A stretch of 64,000 bases of DNA from Gammaproteobacteria bacterium (lineage in GTDB: Bacteria > Pseudomonadota > Gammaproteobacteria > Tenderiales > Tenderiaceae). This document shows, piece by piece, positions 1 through 9,543 of the stretch. Below the pieces are notes generated by a model that saw only the letters and a program-made list of their open reading frames with translations, did not search any database and had not been told where the DNA came from. The stretch spans positions 124,001 to 188,000 of the forward strand of contig JACQEP010000004.1 in the NCBI GenBank assembly GCA_016200485.1, given 5' to 3'. Numbering within the stretch: position 1 is the first letter of the stretch; every line of letters starts with the position of its first letter. A program made the position numbers and the translations under genes.

Positions 1-1
1 A

Positions 2-1450
2 ATGCTGGCCCATATTGCCCGCAAATACGACAAGGGCTATGGCCATTTCACCACGCGCCAAAACATACAGTACAACTGGCCGCGCATCGAAGATGCACCG
101 GACATCCTGGCGGATCTGGCTTCAGTGCAAATGCACGCCATCCAGACCAGTGGTAACTGCATTCGCAATGTCACCAGTGATCCTCTTGCCGGTGCCGCTG
201 CAGACGAGATTGAAGACCCAAGACCGTATTGCGAAATCATTCGCCAGTGGTCCACCTTCCATCCGGAATTCGCCTATCTACCACGTAAATTCAAGATTGC
301 CGTGACCGGCGCCAGCCATGATCGCGCGGCAACATTGGTACATGATATCGGTTTACGTTTAGTGCGCAACAACTCGGGGGAAGTCGGTTTTCAGGTGTTG
401 GTCGGTGGTGGCCTGGGCCGGACCCCGATTCTGGCACAAACCATTCGTCCCTTTATCGAGAAAGAACATTTGCTTTCTTATCTCGAAGCGATTCTGCGGA
501 TTTATAATCTCCACGGTCGCCGCGACAACAAATATAAGGCCCGCATCAAAATCCTGGTCCAAAGCCTGGGCATCGAACGCTTCCGCGAAAAGGTAGAAGC
601 CGAGTGGCACAAGATCAAGGATCAGATGCAACTCGATGCACGCGAGATCGAGCGCGTCAAAGCCTTCTTCGCCCCACTGCCCTACGCCCCTGGTGCTGGC
701 GATGACCGTGAAATCCTGGTCAAAGCCGGCACTGATGCGGCCTTTAATCGCTGGTTGAAATACAACGTTGCCGATCACAAGGTCAAAGGCTATCGCGTGG
801 TCTTTATCGCCCTCAAGGCTACCGGCACACCGCCGGGCGATATCACCGATATCCAGATGGATGCTGTTGCCGAGCTTGCCGATCGTTACAGTTTTGGCCT
901 GATCCGCGCCACGCATGATCAGAATCTGGTACTTACGGATGTCAAACACTCCGATCTTTACACGCTATGGCAGGCATTAGCGGCGCAAGAACTGGCCACA
1001 CCATGCATCGGTACCCTTGCCGACATGATCTGCTGCCCCGGTTCCGATTTTTGCGAACTGGCCAACGCCAGTTCCATCGATGTCGCACTGATGGTGCAGC
1101 AACGCTTTGAACAGCTCGATTATCTTTATGATTTAGGTGAGTTGCGACTGAAGATGTCGGGCTGCATGAATGGTTGCGGTCATCATGACATCGGCCACAT
1201 CGGCATCCTCGGCGTCGACAAGAAAGGTGAACATTGGTATCAGTTTTCACTCGGTGGCTTTGCCCTCAACGAGGGACGCTTGGGTGAACGTCTCGGCCGC
1301 TCCGTACCCAAAGCGGAAGTTGCCAATACTCTTGAGAAGCTCATGTGTGTCTATGTCGATAAGCGCGTAGAAGGAGAACGCTTCGTCGACACCTTCAACC
1401 GCATCGGCATCGAACCTTTCAAGGAACGGGTCTATGAAACAAATCATTAA
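2..1450 (+). CDS. cysI: Sulfite/nitrite reductase hemoprotein, CysI type (5' end cut off)
   Basis: Siroheme and 4Fe-4S reductase that most likely carries out the six-electron reduction of sulfite to sulfide for cysteine synthesis in the cytoplasm. The frame is open at the window edge, so the first Met visible here is probably internal; about 482 residues are seen, against roughly 550 in the family. The siroheme-pocket motif TSGNCIRNVTSDPLAG lies near residues 49-64. The cluster ligands are CCPGSDFC (Cys345 and Cys351 by visible numbering) and CMNGC (Cys388, Cys392). The stop overlaps the next gene, DUF934, by 17 bases; this pairing is typical of assimilatory sulfite reductase in pseudomonads and relatives. 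A nitrite reductase of the same fold is the alternative, but the DUF934 partner favours sulfite. Confidence 0.88.
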   Translation: MLAHIARKYDKGYGHFTTRQNIQYNWPRIEDAPDILADLASVQMHAIQTSGNCIRNVTSDPLAGAAADEIEDPRPYCEIIRQWSTFHPEFAYLPRKFKIAVTGASHDRAATLVHDIGLRLVRNNSGEVGFQVLVGGGLGRTPILAQTIRPFIEKEHLLSYLEAILRIYNLHGRRDNKYKARIKILVQSLGIERFREKVEAEWHKIKDQMQLDAREIERVKAFFAPLPYAPGAGDDREILVKAGTDAAFNRWLKYNVADHKVKGYRVVFIALKATGTPPGDITDIQMDAVAELADRYSFGLIRATHDQNLVLTDVKHSDLYTLWQALAAQELATPCIGTLADMICCPGSDFCELANASSIDVALMVQQRFEQLDYLYDLGELRLKMSGCMNGCGHHDIGHIGILGVDKKGEHWYQFSLGGFALNEGRLGERLGRSVPKAEVANTLEKLMCVYVDKRVEGERFVDTFNRIGIEPFKERVYETNH

Positions 1451-1925
1451 ACAGCGGCGGATCGTCGACGATCACTGGACCCTGGTTGCGCCGGAAACTG
1501 AAATTAGCAGCTTGCCAAGCGGTGACATCATCGTACCGCTGCGTCTTTGGCAAACTCACCGCTCCACGTTGGAACAACGCAGCGGCAAACTCGGCGTCTG
1601 TCTGACAGGTGACGATGACCTGGAAGCCATCGCGGCGGAAGTAACGCGTTTCCCTGTGATTGCGCTGAGCTTCCCCGTCTTCCGTGACGGCCGCGTCTAC
1701 TCGTTTGCGCGCCAGCTGCGCCAACAGTATGGCTATCGCGGCGAAATACGCGCGGTGGGTGAGGTACTGCGGGATCAGCTGCTCTATATGGAACGTGTGG
1801 GCTTTGATGCCTTTGAAGTACACCCGCGGCAGAATATTGAATCTGCCCTGGCGGCGTTTGACGAGCTGACAGTGAAATATCAGGCCAGCAGCGACGAACC
1901 CCGCCCCCTCTATCAGAGATATTAA
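1434..1925 (+). CDS. DUF934 family protein, partner of sulfite reductase
   Basis: Small cytoplasmic protein of 163 residues belonging to DUF934, a family found almost always directly after cysI and often called a CysH/CysI-associated protein. The exact biochemical role is not established; a part in sulfite reductase assembly or electron delivery is inferred from context. The start codon lies inside the last codons of cysI (17-base overlap), so the two are translationally coupled. Features visible are a central stretch with FPVIALSFPVFRDGR and a C-terminal segment with GFDAFEVHPRQ, both usual for the family. A strong hairpin follows the stop. Confidence 0.85.
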   Translation: MKQIIKQRRIVDDHWTLVAPETEISSLPSGDIIVPLRLWQTHRSTLEQRSGKLGVCLTGDDDLEAIAAEVTRFPVIALSFPVFRDGRVYSFARQLRQQYGYRGEIRAVGEVLRDQLLYMERVGFDAFEVHPRQNIESALAAFDELTVKYQASSDEPRPLYQRY

Positions 1926-1937
1926 AAGCCCCAAAAC

Positions 1938-1970
1938 AGACAGGCGGCCTTCTGGCCGCCTGTCTTGGTT
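1938..1970 (+). terminator. Rho-independent-like terminator after cysI-DUF934
   Basis: A perfect 12-bp stem (1938-1949 with 1954-1965, GC-rich) closes on a four-base TTCT loop only 13 bases after the DUF934 stop. The following tract TTGGTTCC is only moderately T-rich. A-rich sequence on the other flank means it may also serve the minus strand. Confidence 0.7.
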
Positions 1971-2119
1971 CCTTTCCGAGCGTTGAGCCCCCCGCATCCA
2001 TTCCCCGCATCCTGCTTCCATGCTGGGCGCCCATCAGCCTCCATGGCATCCACTTTATTTATAGTCAATATTCAGGTAAATGCAAGTTTTTTCTGATAAA
2101 GTCGCCGACGACCCCTGTC

Positions 2120-2839
2120 TCAGGAACCGTATCCAGACTCCAGCAACTCCTTAAGTTTGACTGGCGGAACGTATCCGCCGAGTACTGTTCCATTTTCAAG
2201 CACCAATGTCGGCGTACCTTCCAACCCAATTTGACTTGCCAACTTCATGGTTTTTTCGATGGGATTGCTACACTTTTTCTCCGCCACGTTCTTACCCAGC
2301 TTCGCCTCAGTCAACGCACGTTTTCTATCGCCAGAGCACCACACTGATTGGGCCTTATAGTAAGAAGGGGAATTCAGCCCGGTGCGCGGATACAACAAAT
2401 ACCGGATCTCAATGCCATTGTTATTATATTCCGCGATCTCCTGATGCATGCGCCGGCAGAACGTGCAATCAACATCGGTGAATACCGTCACCCGATATTT
2501 CACCTGCTTTGGGGAAAAAACAATCATATCGGATTCGCTGACCGAGGTCATCAATGCCTTCCGTCCCGCCGAACGTTTACTCTCGGTAAGATTCTTCTTC
2601 TGCTGAATATCGATCACATCACCCTGGATCATATATTTTGCATCCTCAGTGACATAATAAATTTCGGCACCATACGTCACTTCATACATACCCGTTGCCG
2701 GTGAAGGCACTATGGTATCTGGCTGAGCTCCGGGAATCGCCTTTTGTAATACCGTGCGAATCTTCTCAACCTTATCGTCCGCCTGTGCGGTCATCCATCC
2801 CAACACGCACACCATGCCTACAAACAATACCTTTTTCAT
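2120..2839 (-). CDS. dsbC: Thiol:disulfide interchange protein DsbC
   Basis: Periplasmic disulfide isomerase of about 239 residues. Order: signal peptide (residues 1-20, MKKVLFVGMVCVLGWM...AQA), N-terminal DsbC dimerisation domain, linker, then a thioredoxin domain with the active site CTFC (around residues 125-130, in place of the commoner CGYC) and the cis-proline loop EGTPTLV. Two further cysteines (in VWCSG and KKCSN) match the structural disulfide of DsbC. The Met at 2839 is chosen because AGGA stands in front of it and it opens the signal peptide; the frame extends 10 residues further. It lies downstream of xerD, a common gammaproteobacterial pairing. Confidence 0.9.
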   Translation of the reverse strand: MKKVLFVGMVCVLGWMTAQADDKVEKIRTVLQKAIPGAQPDTIVPSPATGMYEVTYGAEIYYVTEDAKYMIQGDVIDIQQKKNLTESKRSAGRKALMTSVSESDMIVFSPKQVKYRVTVFTDVDCTFCRRMHQEIAEYNNNGIEIRYLLYPRTGLNSPSYYKAQSVWCSGDRKRALTEAKLGKNVAEKKCSNPIEKTMKLASQIGLEGTPTLVLENGTVLGGYVPPVKLKELLESGYGS

Positions 2840-2898
2840 AGAAATTCCTACACGCATATAAAATCTCACCTTATTGGATAATCAAAATAATTTCCAGT

Positions 2899-3822
2899 CT
2901 AACCTCGAGGATGGTGTTGTGCATGCAGCGTCTTCAACCGCTCACGCGCCACATGGGTGTAAATCTGGGTCGTGGACAAATCGCTATGCCCCAGTAACAT
3001 CTGCAGCACGCGCAAATCGGCACCATGATTCAATAAATGTGTCGCAAACGCATGGCGCAAGGTATGCGGCGACAATGGCTTGCTAATCCCCGCCTGCAGG
3101 GCATAGCGTTTAATCATGTGCCAAAAGGCCTGCCGAGTCATGCCCTCGCCACGGCGTGTCACAAAAACCGCATCGCTAAGCTGACCACCCAATAATTCCG
3201 AACGGGTTTGCTGCAGATAACGCTGCAACCATTCCTGAGATTCCTCTCCCATCGGCACCAGACGTTCCTTACCCCCTTTACCCATAATTCGAACCAGACC
3301 TTGATTCATATTAATTTGATCCAGCCGTAGCTCAACCAGTTCCGACACCCGCAAACCACAGGCATAGAGCAATTCCAGCATCGTTCGATCACGTAGGCCG
3401 AGGGGCCCGCTCACCAACGGCGCCGCAAGCAAAGATTCCACATCCGCTTCCGTCAGCGACTTAGGCAAAGGGCGACCCAACTTCGGCGCTTCAATCAACG
3501 CGCTGGGATCGGCCGTGATTTGCCGCTGGCGGATCAAGTGCTGATAGAAGCGGCGGATGCTCGATAACAAGCGGGCCGTCGAACGCGGCTTGGTTCCCTG
3601 TTGCACGCGATGCGCAAGATAGCCCAGCAAATCGGCACGCTGCACATTCAGCAAATCTTTTTTATGCGCCGCCAAATACCGCGCCAGACCACGCAAGTCA
3701 GCACCATACGCCTGCAATGTATGCTCACTGCCACCACGCTCCATCCAAAAACTATCCAGAAAGGTCTCAATCAAGGCCTGATCAGGCGCATTGATTGGGG
3801 ACTCCTCAAGCAGCTGCGACAT
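2899..3822 (-). CDS. xerD: Site-specific tyrosine recombinase XerD
   Basis: Chromosome-dimer resolution recombinase acting at dif with XerC and FtsK. About 307 residues: N-terminal SAM-like core-binding domain (to about residue 105) followed by the catalytic domain. All catalytic residues are visible: Arg in GLRVSEL, Lys in GKGGKE, HTLRH, LGHSDLSTTQIYTHV with the His and the nucleophile Tyr. The linker segment APKLGRPLPKSLTE resembles XerD rather than XerC. The start at 3822 has GAGGG upstream; an alternative Met lies at 3834. The start overlaps the end of ogt, and dsbC follows downstream, an arrangement known from other gammaproteobacteria. Confidence 0.92.
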   Translation of the reverse strand: MSQLLEESPINAPDQALIETFLDSFWMERGGSEHTLQAYGADLRGLARYLAAHKKDLLNVQRADLLGYLAHRVQQGTKPRSTARLLSSIRRFYQHLIRQRQITADPSALIEAPKLGRPLPKSLTEADVESLLAAPLVSGPLGLRDRTMLELLYACGLRVSELVELRLDQINMNQGLVRIMGKGGKERLVPMGEESQEWLQRYLQQTRSELLGGQLSDAVFVTRRGEGMTRQAFWHMIKRYALQAGISKPLSPHTLRHAFATHLLNHGADLRVLQMLLGHSDLSTTQIYTHVARERLKTLHAQHHPRG

Positions 3823-4291
3823 CGACACCCTCATGGCGCAACAGCCACTGCTTGATCAGCATGGCGCGCCCACTTTGCTTGCCCATGAATCCCCCAATAC
3901 CATTGGCCGCGACTACGCGGTGACAGGGAATAATAATCGGTAAGGGATTGCTGCGACAGGCAGCCCCTACTGCGCGCGGGCTGGTATGCATGCGCTTGGC
4001 CAACTCGCCATAGGTTCGCGTTTCACCCGCAGGAATCTGCTGCAACTGGTGCCAAACGCGTTTTTGGAACGGCGTACCAGTCACGGCTATTTCAAGCGAG
4101 AACATCCTTTTAGGATCAAGAAAATACTCTTGTAGCTGATTCATGGCATCTTGAACGGCGCCTACTCTCGATAACGCATAACTCTGACTGGCGCCGACAA
4201 AATCAATTTCACTGATTTTCTCACCCGAGAAGATTAAGCCCAGGCGTACGCCTGGAATGGGGGTCGCTATCACCGCCGCATAATCTGGCAT
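3806..4291 (-). CDS. ogt: Methylated-DNA-protein cysteine methyltransferase
   Basis: DNA repair protein that moves alkyl groups from O6-methylguanine to its own cysteine in a suicide reaction. The C-terminal half carries the active-site motif PCHRVV (nucleophile Cys), the helix-turn-helix segment with the arginine finger in SPRAVGAACRSNPL, and the following GGFMGK. About 161 residues, the usual size for Ogt/MGMT without an Ada-type regulatory domain. The start at 4291 follows AAGG and lies just after the stop of the upstream gene; the open frame runs further upstream into the preceding gene, which is unlikely to be coding. It overlaps xerD by a few codons. Confidence 0.9.
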   Translation of the reverse strand: MPDYAAVIATPIPGVRLGLIFSGEKISEIDFVGASQSYALSRVGAVQDAMNQLQEYFLDPKRMFSLEIAVTGTPFQKRVWHQLQQIPAGETRTYGELAKRMHTSPRAVGAACRSNPLPIIIPCHRVVAANGIGGFMGKQSGRAMLIKQWLLRHEGVDVAAA

Positions 4292-4301
4292 CGGACTGAC
4301 C

Positions 4302-6077
4302 TTAATGATGCCTCGCCAACAATTGCAGCTGTTGCAACTCACGCTGCAACACCGCACGCCACTCCGAATCTCCCACGTCCTGCAACATGTGTTCATATAC
4401 CTGTCGCGCGTCATCGAGATAACCCGCTTTCACCAATGTCTGTGCCGCCTGTTGTCGCGCTATCTGTGGCGAGAGATCCTGGACGCCTGTTTTAATCACA
4501 TCTGCGGCCTGAAAATATAACCGCGCCGCCTCGTCAAACTTCTTCTCAGCCACACGAATATCTGCCATCCAGAACAATAGTTCGCGGCGCAGACTCAGCT
4601 CCGGCGCATCATTTAACATTAATGAGAATAGCTGGAACGCCGCGTCCAATTGTCCAGCCCGCTGCAGATCAAAACCGATTCGGATCAAATATTCAAATTG
4701 CGTGCGGTCCAGAGTCTGGCCGCTACGCAACAATTCTTTCACGATATCCGCTCCCACCGACGCTACGCCTGTCAGAATTTGCGATCTCGCCCGCCGCAAC
4801 CGCCAATCAATCGTCTGCACAGCACCACTCGAACCCTGCAATAAATTCATCAGTCTGGCGGCGCTGGCTTGATCGCCGCCATTCAGCGCCTGATCGATCA
4901 ATAGGTAAAGCACGGGCTCGGGTAGAGAACCGACGTCCATAGTCTGACTGGCGCCAAGATAGAGTGGTTTTAACAAAGCCTTCTCTCGTTCCTGTGCGGC
5001 CAAAATGTGACTAAAGCGCAGATGAACCTGATGGGCGGCACCTTTCTCGTCATGACTCGCAATCACTGCCAACAACGCACGCGCCTCTAACGGCGAAATT
5101 TTTTCAATCCGATCAATTTCACCATACCAGGGCTCAAAATCCCCCACCAGTAATTGCGATTTATTGGCCAGTTGATCACCATAATCCTGATAGGCACGCC
5201 AGAGACGATCGACCGCCAGCGAACCCTCAATGCCTTCCACATCCTCAGCCGCAATCACAATCTGCTCAAGTAACTGAATCTGCTGCGCCCCTGTTGGCAA
5301 AAGATTGGCCTGCCCAACCAAAACATTTAACAACTGTTGCCGCAGTTCAAACGTTAATCCAGGCTCACCCAGTTTCATCAGCAACGATTCAATTAACGCG
5401 GGCTCCAACGTCTCGCCCAGCCGATGTCTCGCCATTGCGACAATCACCTCGGCACGTCGATCATTTACCGCCTTTAGCATCGCTATTGCTTCCGACGCTC
5501 GATTGTTCGCCAACAAGACCCGCGCCTGAATCATCGTCCACTCGATCGCGTTATCTTCAGCATAATCCTGATGATAACGCAGTATGGCGGTATATGCGTC
5601 CGCCACCTTATCTTCGCTAAGGTAGCTTTCCACCAACATGCGACGCCATGTTTGCAAGGTCTGCACGGGTAAATCAGAACTTAACCAAATCTTTTGCGTT
5701 AACAAGACACGTGCCTCATCGCCACGATCGGTCGCCAAATACGATTGCGCCATCTGCGTCCAGGCCCACAACATAAATTCCGCGGACAAATCCTCGGTAA
5801 GCACGCCTTCCAATTCGCGTATCACCTGATCCCACTTTTGCTGTTGTTGGTAAATGGCAATTTTTTGCTGCTGCCACTGCATCCAGGCGGCAGGATCGAC
5901 ATCGCGCTTGAGTTCGGATTGCTGAAGGAGTTTTAGCGCCAGAGTAGGAGCCCCGGCGGCAGAGAGGGCGATAATTTCATCAGCAGACGATGCCGCCAAT
6001 ACACTGCCACACAAAAAGAAGAAGGGGACAACAAAACCTCGAACCAGGTTTTGCGTCCCCCTCATCGGTATGGGCAT
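4302..6077 (-). CDS. Secreted tetratricopeptide/helical-repeat protein of unknown role
   Basis: A 591-residue protein with an N-terminal signal sequence (hydrophobic segment FVVPFFFLCGSVLAA near residues 15-29), then an almost all-helical protein rich in Ala, Leu and Gln with repeated TPR-like helix pairs, for example near residues 150-200 and in the last 120 residues (AAFQLFSLMLNDAP, AARLYFQAADVI, DARQVYEHML). No catalytic motif was recognised. It probably sits in the periplasm and acts as a protein-interaction scaffold. It is 17 bases downstream of rplS, so it may be read from the ribosomal operon; it lacks a clear Shine-Dalgarno site, so the exact start is uncertain (alternative Met at 6065). 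Confidence 0.75.
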   Translation of the reverse strand: MPIPMRGTQNLVRGFVVPFFFLCGSVLAASSADEIIALSAAGAPTLALKLLQQSELKRDVDPAAWMQWQQQKIAIYQQQQKWDQVIRELEGVLTEDLSAEFMLWAWTQMAQSYLATDRGDEARVLLTQKIWLSSDLPVQTLQTWRRMLVESYLSEDKVADAYTAILRYHQDYAEDNAIEWTMIQARVLLANNRASEAIAMLKAVNDRRAEVIVAMARHRLGETLEPALIESLLMKLGEPGLTFELRQQLLNVLVGQANLLPTGAQQIQLLEQIVIAAEDVEGIEGSLAVDRLWRAYQDYGDQLANKSQLLVGDFEPWYGEIDRIEKISPLEARALLAVIASHDEKGAAHQVHLRFSHILAAQEREKALLKPLYLGASQTMDVGSLPEPVLYLLIDQALNGGDQASAARLMNLLQGSSGAVQTIDWRLRRARSQILTGVASVGADIVKELLRSGQTLDRTQFEYLIRIGFDLQRAGQLDAAFQLFSLMLNDAPELSLRRELLFWMADIRVAEKKFDEAARLYFQAADVIKTGVQDLSPQIARQQAAQTLVKAGYLDDARQVYEHMLQDVGDSEWRAVLQRELQQLQLLARHH

Positions 6078-6094
6078 TTTGAGAAGAGTTACGC

Positions 6095-6439
6095 TTACAG
6101 CTTCTCTTTGATACGCGCGGCCTTGCCTTCCAGATCGCGCAGGTAGTACAGCTTGGCGCGACGCACATCACCACGACGCTTCACCTCAACTGAGTCAATC
6201 GCCGGGCTATATGTCTGGAACACGCGCTCCACACCTTCGCCGTGAGAAATCTTGCGCACGGTGAAAGATGAATTCACACCACGATTGCTCTTGGCGATGA
6301 CAACGCCTTCATAGCTCTGCAAACGTACGCGGTCGCCTTCTTTGACTTTGACTTGGACGACAACAGTGTCACCCGGCCCGAACTCAGGCAGTTCGCGACT
6401 CATCATTTCTTTTTCAATTTGCTGGACAATATTGCTCAT
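6095..6439 (-). CDS. rplS: 50S ribosomal protein L19
   Basis: Ribosomal large-subunit protein at the 30S-50S interface. Its 114 residues and the sequence ([38 protein letters not shown]) match L19 over the full length. The start has a good GAGGAAAG site. Last of the conserved ffh-rpsP-rimM-trmD-rplS series on the minus strand. Confidence 0.97.
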   Translation of the reverse strand: MSNIVQQIEKEMMSRELPEFGPGDTVVVQVKVKEGDRVRLQSYEGVVIAKSNRGVNSSFTVRKISHGEGVERVFQTYSPAIDSVEVKRRGDVRRAKLYYLRDLEGKAARIKEKL

Positions 6440-6465
6440 TGTGCTTTCCTCAATCTAATAATCCG

Positions 6466-7224
6466 TCACTTCCGTTCCCGCTGCGCCGCCACCGGCGATT
6501 CAGCGATAAATTCTTCCAACAATCGGCGCTGCTCTGCCGTCAACTCCAAACTCTGTAACAGCTCCGGCCTTCGTTGCCAGGTACGTCCCAGCGCCTGTTT
6601 CAGACGCCAGCGGCGAATCGCCTCGTGGTTGCCGCCAAGCAGCACCTCTGGCACCGCACGCCCCTCGTACACTTCAGGCCGCGTGTAGTGCGGGCAATCC
6701 AACAGGCCGTCCATGAACGAGTCCTGTTGTGCAGATTCCGCGTGCCCCAGTACTCCCGGCAACAAGCGTGTCACCGCGTCAATCACCGTCATCGCCGCAA
6801 ACTCGCCACCGCTGAGGACATAATCGCCAACCGACCATTCCTCGTCGACCTCAAGCTCGATGATACGTTCATCGATACCTTCGTAACGCCCGGCGACCAG
6901 AATCACACCGCTGCGTTGCGACCATTCATGGGCCACGCGTTGATCGAACTGTTTCCCTTGCGGCGACAAATACACCACCTTCGCCTCGGGATTGGCCTGT
7001 CGCGCGGCGCGTATCGCCTGGCGCAACGGCTCGATCAACATCACCATTCCGGGACCGCCACCATACGGGCGATCATCCACAGTCCGGTGCCGGTCATGGG
7101 TGTAATCGCGCGGATTATGACACTCCAGCGCAAACACCCCGGCCCGTGCCGCCCGACCACAAACCCCGTAATCGAACAACACTTGGAACATTTCGGGAAA
7201 CAGGGTGACGACGTCAAAACGCAT
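6466..7224 (-). CDS. trmD: tRNA (guanine-N1)-methyltransferase
   Basis: Methylates G37 of tRNAs using S-adenosylmethionine, preventing frameshifting. It has 252 residues, the normal length. The SPOUT-fold trefoil-knot region is seen as [24 protein letters not shown] and [16 protein letters not shown], and the N-terminus [13 protein letters not shown] is typical. The catalytic Asp is in the linker [16 protein letters not shown]. Placed between rimM and rplS. Confidence 0.97.
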   Translation of the reverse strand: MRFDVVTLFPEMFQVLFDYGVCGRAARAGVFALECHNPRDYTHDRHRTVDDRPYGGGPGMVMLIEPLRQAIRAARQANPEAKVVYLSPQGKQFDQRVAHEWSQRSGVILVAGRYEGIDERIIELEVDEEWSVGDYVLSGGEFAAMTVIDAVTRLLPGVLGHAESAQQDSFMDGLLDCPHYTRPEVYEGRAVPEVLLGGNHEAIRRWRLKQALGRTWQRRPELLQSLELTAEQRRLLEEFIAESPVAAQRERK

Positions 7225-7240
7225 CGCGTAAGAGGTTCCC

Positions 7241-7753
7241 CTAAAATTCCGGATCCCAATCGACCCTTATTACACCCTGTTCCAAATCAATCTGCTTTAC
7301 AAATTCATCGATGACAAACGGAATCAACCGTTCTCGATCGCCGCTGACCACCAGCACATCATTGGCGCCGGTTTCCAGCAGTTGTTCTACGCGCCCCAGT
7401 GTTACACCGCTTTGCGTGACAACATTCAATCCAATCAAATCGGCCCAGTAATACTCGCCGGGCGCTGCAGGAGGTAATTGCTCCCGCGTTATCGAGATCT
7501 CTGCCCCGACCAGTTTCTGAGACAGATCGCGATCGTCGTACTGATCCAGGTGGACGACCATGCCTTTGCCATGCACTCGGTGCTCAAGTACCTTGATTGG
7601 CCGCAATGCCCCACCCAGAGTGATCATCCAAGGGCTGTAGTTGAAAATATTCTCTGGTGGTTCAGTGTGAGAGTAGACCTTGAGCCAACCCTTAACCCCG
7701 AAGACGCCAGTGATCTTGCCAACCACCACCCGCTCTTGCCGCTCGCTTTCCAT
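7241..7753 (-). CDS. rimM: 16S rRNA processing protein RimM
   Basis: Assembly factor for the 30S head, binding S19. About 170 residues with an N-terminal RimM barrel ([20 protein letters not shown]) and a C-terminal PRC-barrel ([33 protein letters not shown]). An ATG at 7753 is preferred over an in-frame TTG two codons upstream. Located between rpsP and trmD as usual. Confidence 0.95.
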   Translation of the reverse strand: MESERQERVVVGKITGVFGVKGWLKVYSHTEPPENIFNYSPWMITLGGALRPIKVLEHRVHGKGMVVHLDQYDDRDLSQKLVGAEISITREQLPPAAPGEYYWADLIGLNVVTQSGVTLGRVEQLLETGANDVLVVSGDRERLIPFVIDEFVKQIDLEQGVIRVDWDPEF

Positions 7754-7797
7754 ACTCAAACACTTACTTGCGTCGCGGCAAGGCGCAGCGCCAACAT

Positions 7798-8043
7798 TTA
7801 GGCAGCTGCGGAATCCTTGATCAACTTGGCAACGCGATCAGAGGCTTTGGCGCCTTGACCCAACCAGTAGTTGATGCGGTCATTATCCAAACGGATGCGC
7901 TCTTCCTGGCCGGAAGCAACCGGATTGAAGAAACCGACGCGCTCCAGATGGCGGCCATCACGCGAACTACGTGAATCCGTCACCACCACATGATAGAAGG
8001 GCCGTTTCTTGGCGCCACCGCGAGACAAACGAATTGTGACCAT
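7798..8043 (-). CDS. rpsP: 30S ribosomal protein S16
   Basis: Small-subunit protein of 81 residues beginning [20 protein letters not shown], the signature of S16. The ATG at 8043 follows GAGGAAAGG; the longer open frame upstream lacks similarity to the family. First ribosomal gene after ffh. Confidence 0.97.
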   Translation of the reverse strand: MVTIRLSRGGAKKRPFYHVVVTDSRSSRDGRHLERVGFFNPVASGQEERIRLDNDRINYWLGQGAKASDRVAKLIKDSAAA

Positions 8044-8147
8044 TACCTTTCCTCGTGAAAAACAAATCCAAGCCTGCCCCATTGGTTCAGGCCGTTAAAA
8101 ATCCGCACATTTTACGCTAACCAACGAAAAATGAAAGCATTAAATCA

Positions 8148-9509
8148 TTAAAAGGGCTTCAACCCCTGGGGTAGTCGCCCACCCAGGCCGCGCAACAGCT
8201 TGGCCATGCCGCCCTTCTGGAATTGCTTCATCATCTTTTGCATCTGGGCGAACTGTTTCAGCAGGCGGTTAACATCCTGGACTTCGACCCCGGAACCGGC
8301 AGCAATACGCCGCTTGCGGGAGCCCTTGATAATATCCGGATTCCGCCGTTCAGAGGGGGTCATTGAATTAATGATAGCCTCTATCCTATTGAAATCCTTA
8401 TCATTTACTTGCTCTTTTAGATCTTTGGACATCCCCCCGACGCCGGGCAGCTTGTCCATCAGGGAGGCCACACCCCCCATTTTCTGCATCTGCTGCAACT
8501 GGCTACGGAAGTCCTCCAGATCAAAACCCTTGCCCTTTTTGAGCTTCTGGGCGATCTTTTCGGCCTCGCCCTTGTCCAGGCTGCGCTCGGCCTGCTCGAC
8601 CAAGCTCAGGACGTCTCCCATGCCCAGGATGCGCGAGGCCAGGCGGTCAGGGTAAAACGGCTCCAGGGCCTCGGTCTTCTCCCCCACCCCCAGGAATTTG
8701 ATCGGTTTGCCGGTGATGTGGCGGATCGAGAGCGCGGCCCCGCCGCGGGCGTCGCCGTCGGTTTTGGTCAGTACCACCCCGGTCAGCGGCAGGGCGTCAT
8801 TAAAGGCCTTGGCGGTATTGGCGGCATCCTGGCCAGTCATGCTGTCGACCACGAACAGGGTCTCGATCGGCTGCACGGCAGCATGCAAGCGCTTGATCTC
8901 GTCCATCATCTCGGCGTCGACATGGAGGCGGCCGGCGGTATCGATCAAGAGTACGTCAATAAACAGTTTGCGGGCCTGCTCTATGGCGGCCTGGGCGATG
9001 GCGACCGGGGCCTGATCGGGCCGACTGGGGAAAAATTGGACACCGACGTCATTGGCCAAGGTTTGCAGCTGCTCGATCGCGGCCGGACGGTAGACGTCGC
9101 AGCTCACCACCATCACCGATTTCTTTTTGCGTTCCTTGAGGAACCGTGCCAACTTGGCGACGGTGGTGGTTTTACCCGAACCCTGCAAACCGGCCATCAA
9201 GACGATGGCGGGCGGTGCCGCATTGAGCGCCAATTCGGCATTGGCCTGGCCCATGATCTCGACCAGCTCATCACGCACCACGCCGATCAGAGCCTGGCCC
9301 GGAGTCAGACTCTTGATCACATCGTGGCCGACAGCGCGGTTTTTCACTCGCTCGATGAAGTCGCGCACCACTGGCAGCGAGACGTCCGCCTCCAGCAGCG
9401 CCATGCGCACTTCACGCAGGGCATCCTTGATATTGTCTTCGGTCAGGCGGCCAACGCCGCGCAGGTCACGCAGGGTTCGCGACAGTCGTTCTGTTAAACC
9501 TTCAAACAT
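8148..9509 (-). CDS. ffh: Signal recognition particle protein Ffh
   Basis: GTPase that, with 4.5S RNA, directs ribosomes making inner-membrane proteins to FtsY. 453 residues in the order N helical bundle, G domain and Met-rich M domain. The P-loop is GLQGSGKTTTVAKLAR (about residues 107-122), other GTPase motifs are DTAGR and TKTDGDARGG, and the M domain has the RNA-binding GSGVEVQDVNRLL and a methionine-rich tail (FAQMQKMMKQFQKGGMAKLL). About 100 bases upstream of rpsP on the same strand. Confidence 0.97.
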   Translation of the reverse strand: MFEGLTERLSRTLRDLRGVGRLTEDNIKDALREVRMALLEADVSLPVVRDFIERVKNRAVGHDVIKSLTPGQALIGVVRDELVEIMGQANAELALNAAPPAIVLMAGLQGSGKTTTVAKLARFLKERKKKSVMVVSCDVYRPAAIEQLQTLANDVGVQFFPSRPDQAPVAIAQAAIEQARKLFIDVLLIDTAGRLHVDAEMMDEIKRLHAAVQPIETLFVVDSMTGQDAANTAKAFNDALPLTGVVLTKTDGDARGGAALSIRHITGKPIKFLGVGEKTEALEPFYPDRLASRILGMGDVLSLVEQAERSLDKGEAEKIAQKLKKGKGFDLEDFRSQLQQMQKMGGVASLMDKLPGVGGMSKDLKEQVNDKDFNRIEAIINSMTPSERRNPDIIKGSRKRRIAAGSGVEVQDVNRLLKQFAQMQKMMKQFQKGGMAKLLRGLGGRLPQGLKPF

Positions 9510-9543
9510 GGGGAATCACTTATCAGTTCCACGAAGTGGAACA

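Noticed and set aside
2899..3822. XerD as the integrase of a mobile element
   Set aside because: Full XerD-type sequence next to dsbC, the usual chromosomal setting; no att-like repeats or cargo genes.
6574..7314. Plus-strand open frame (246 residues) opposite trmD
   Set aside because: Antisense to trmD with arginine/histidine-rich content; no evidence of coding.
8718..9497. Long plus-strand open frame (259 residues) opposite ffh
   Set aside because: Lies wholly antisense to the well-identified ffh gene and shows no domain or ribosome-binding site; a shadow frame.
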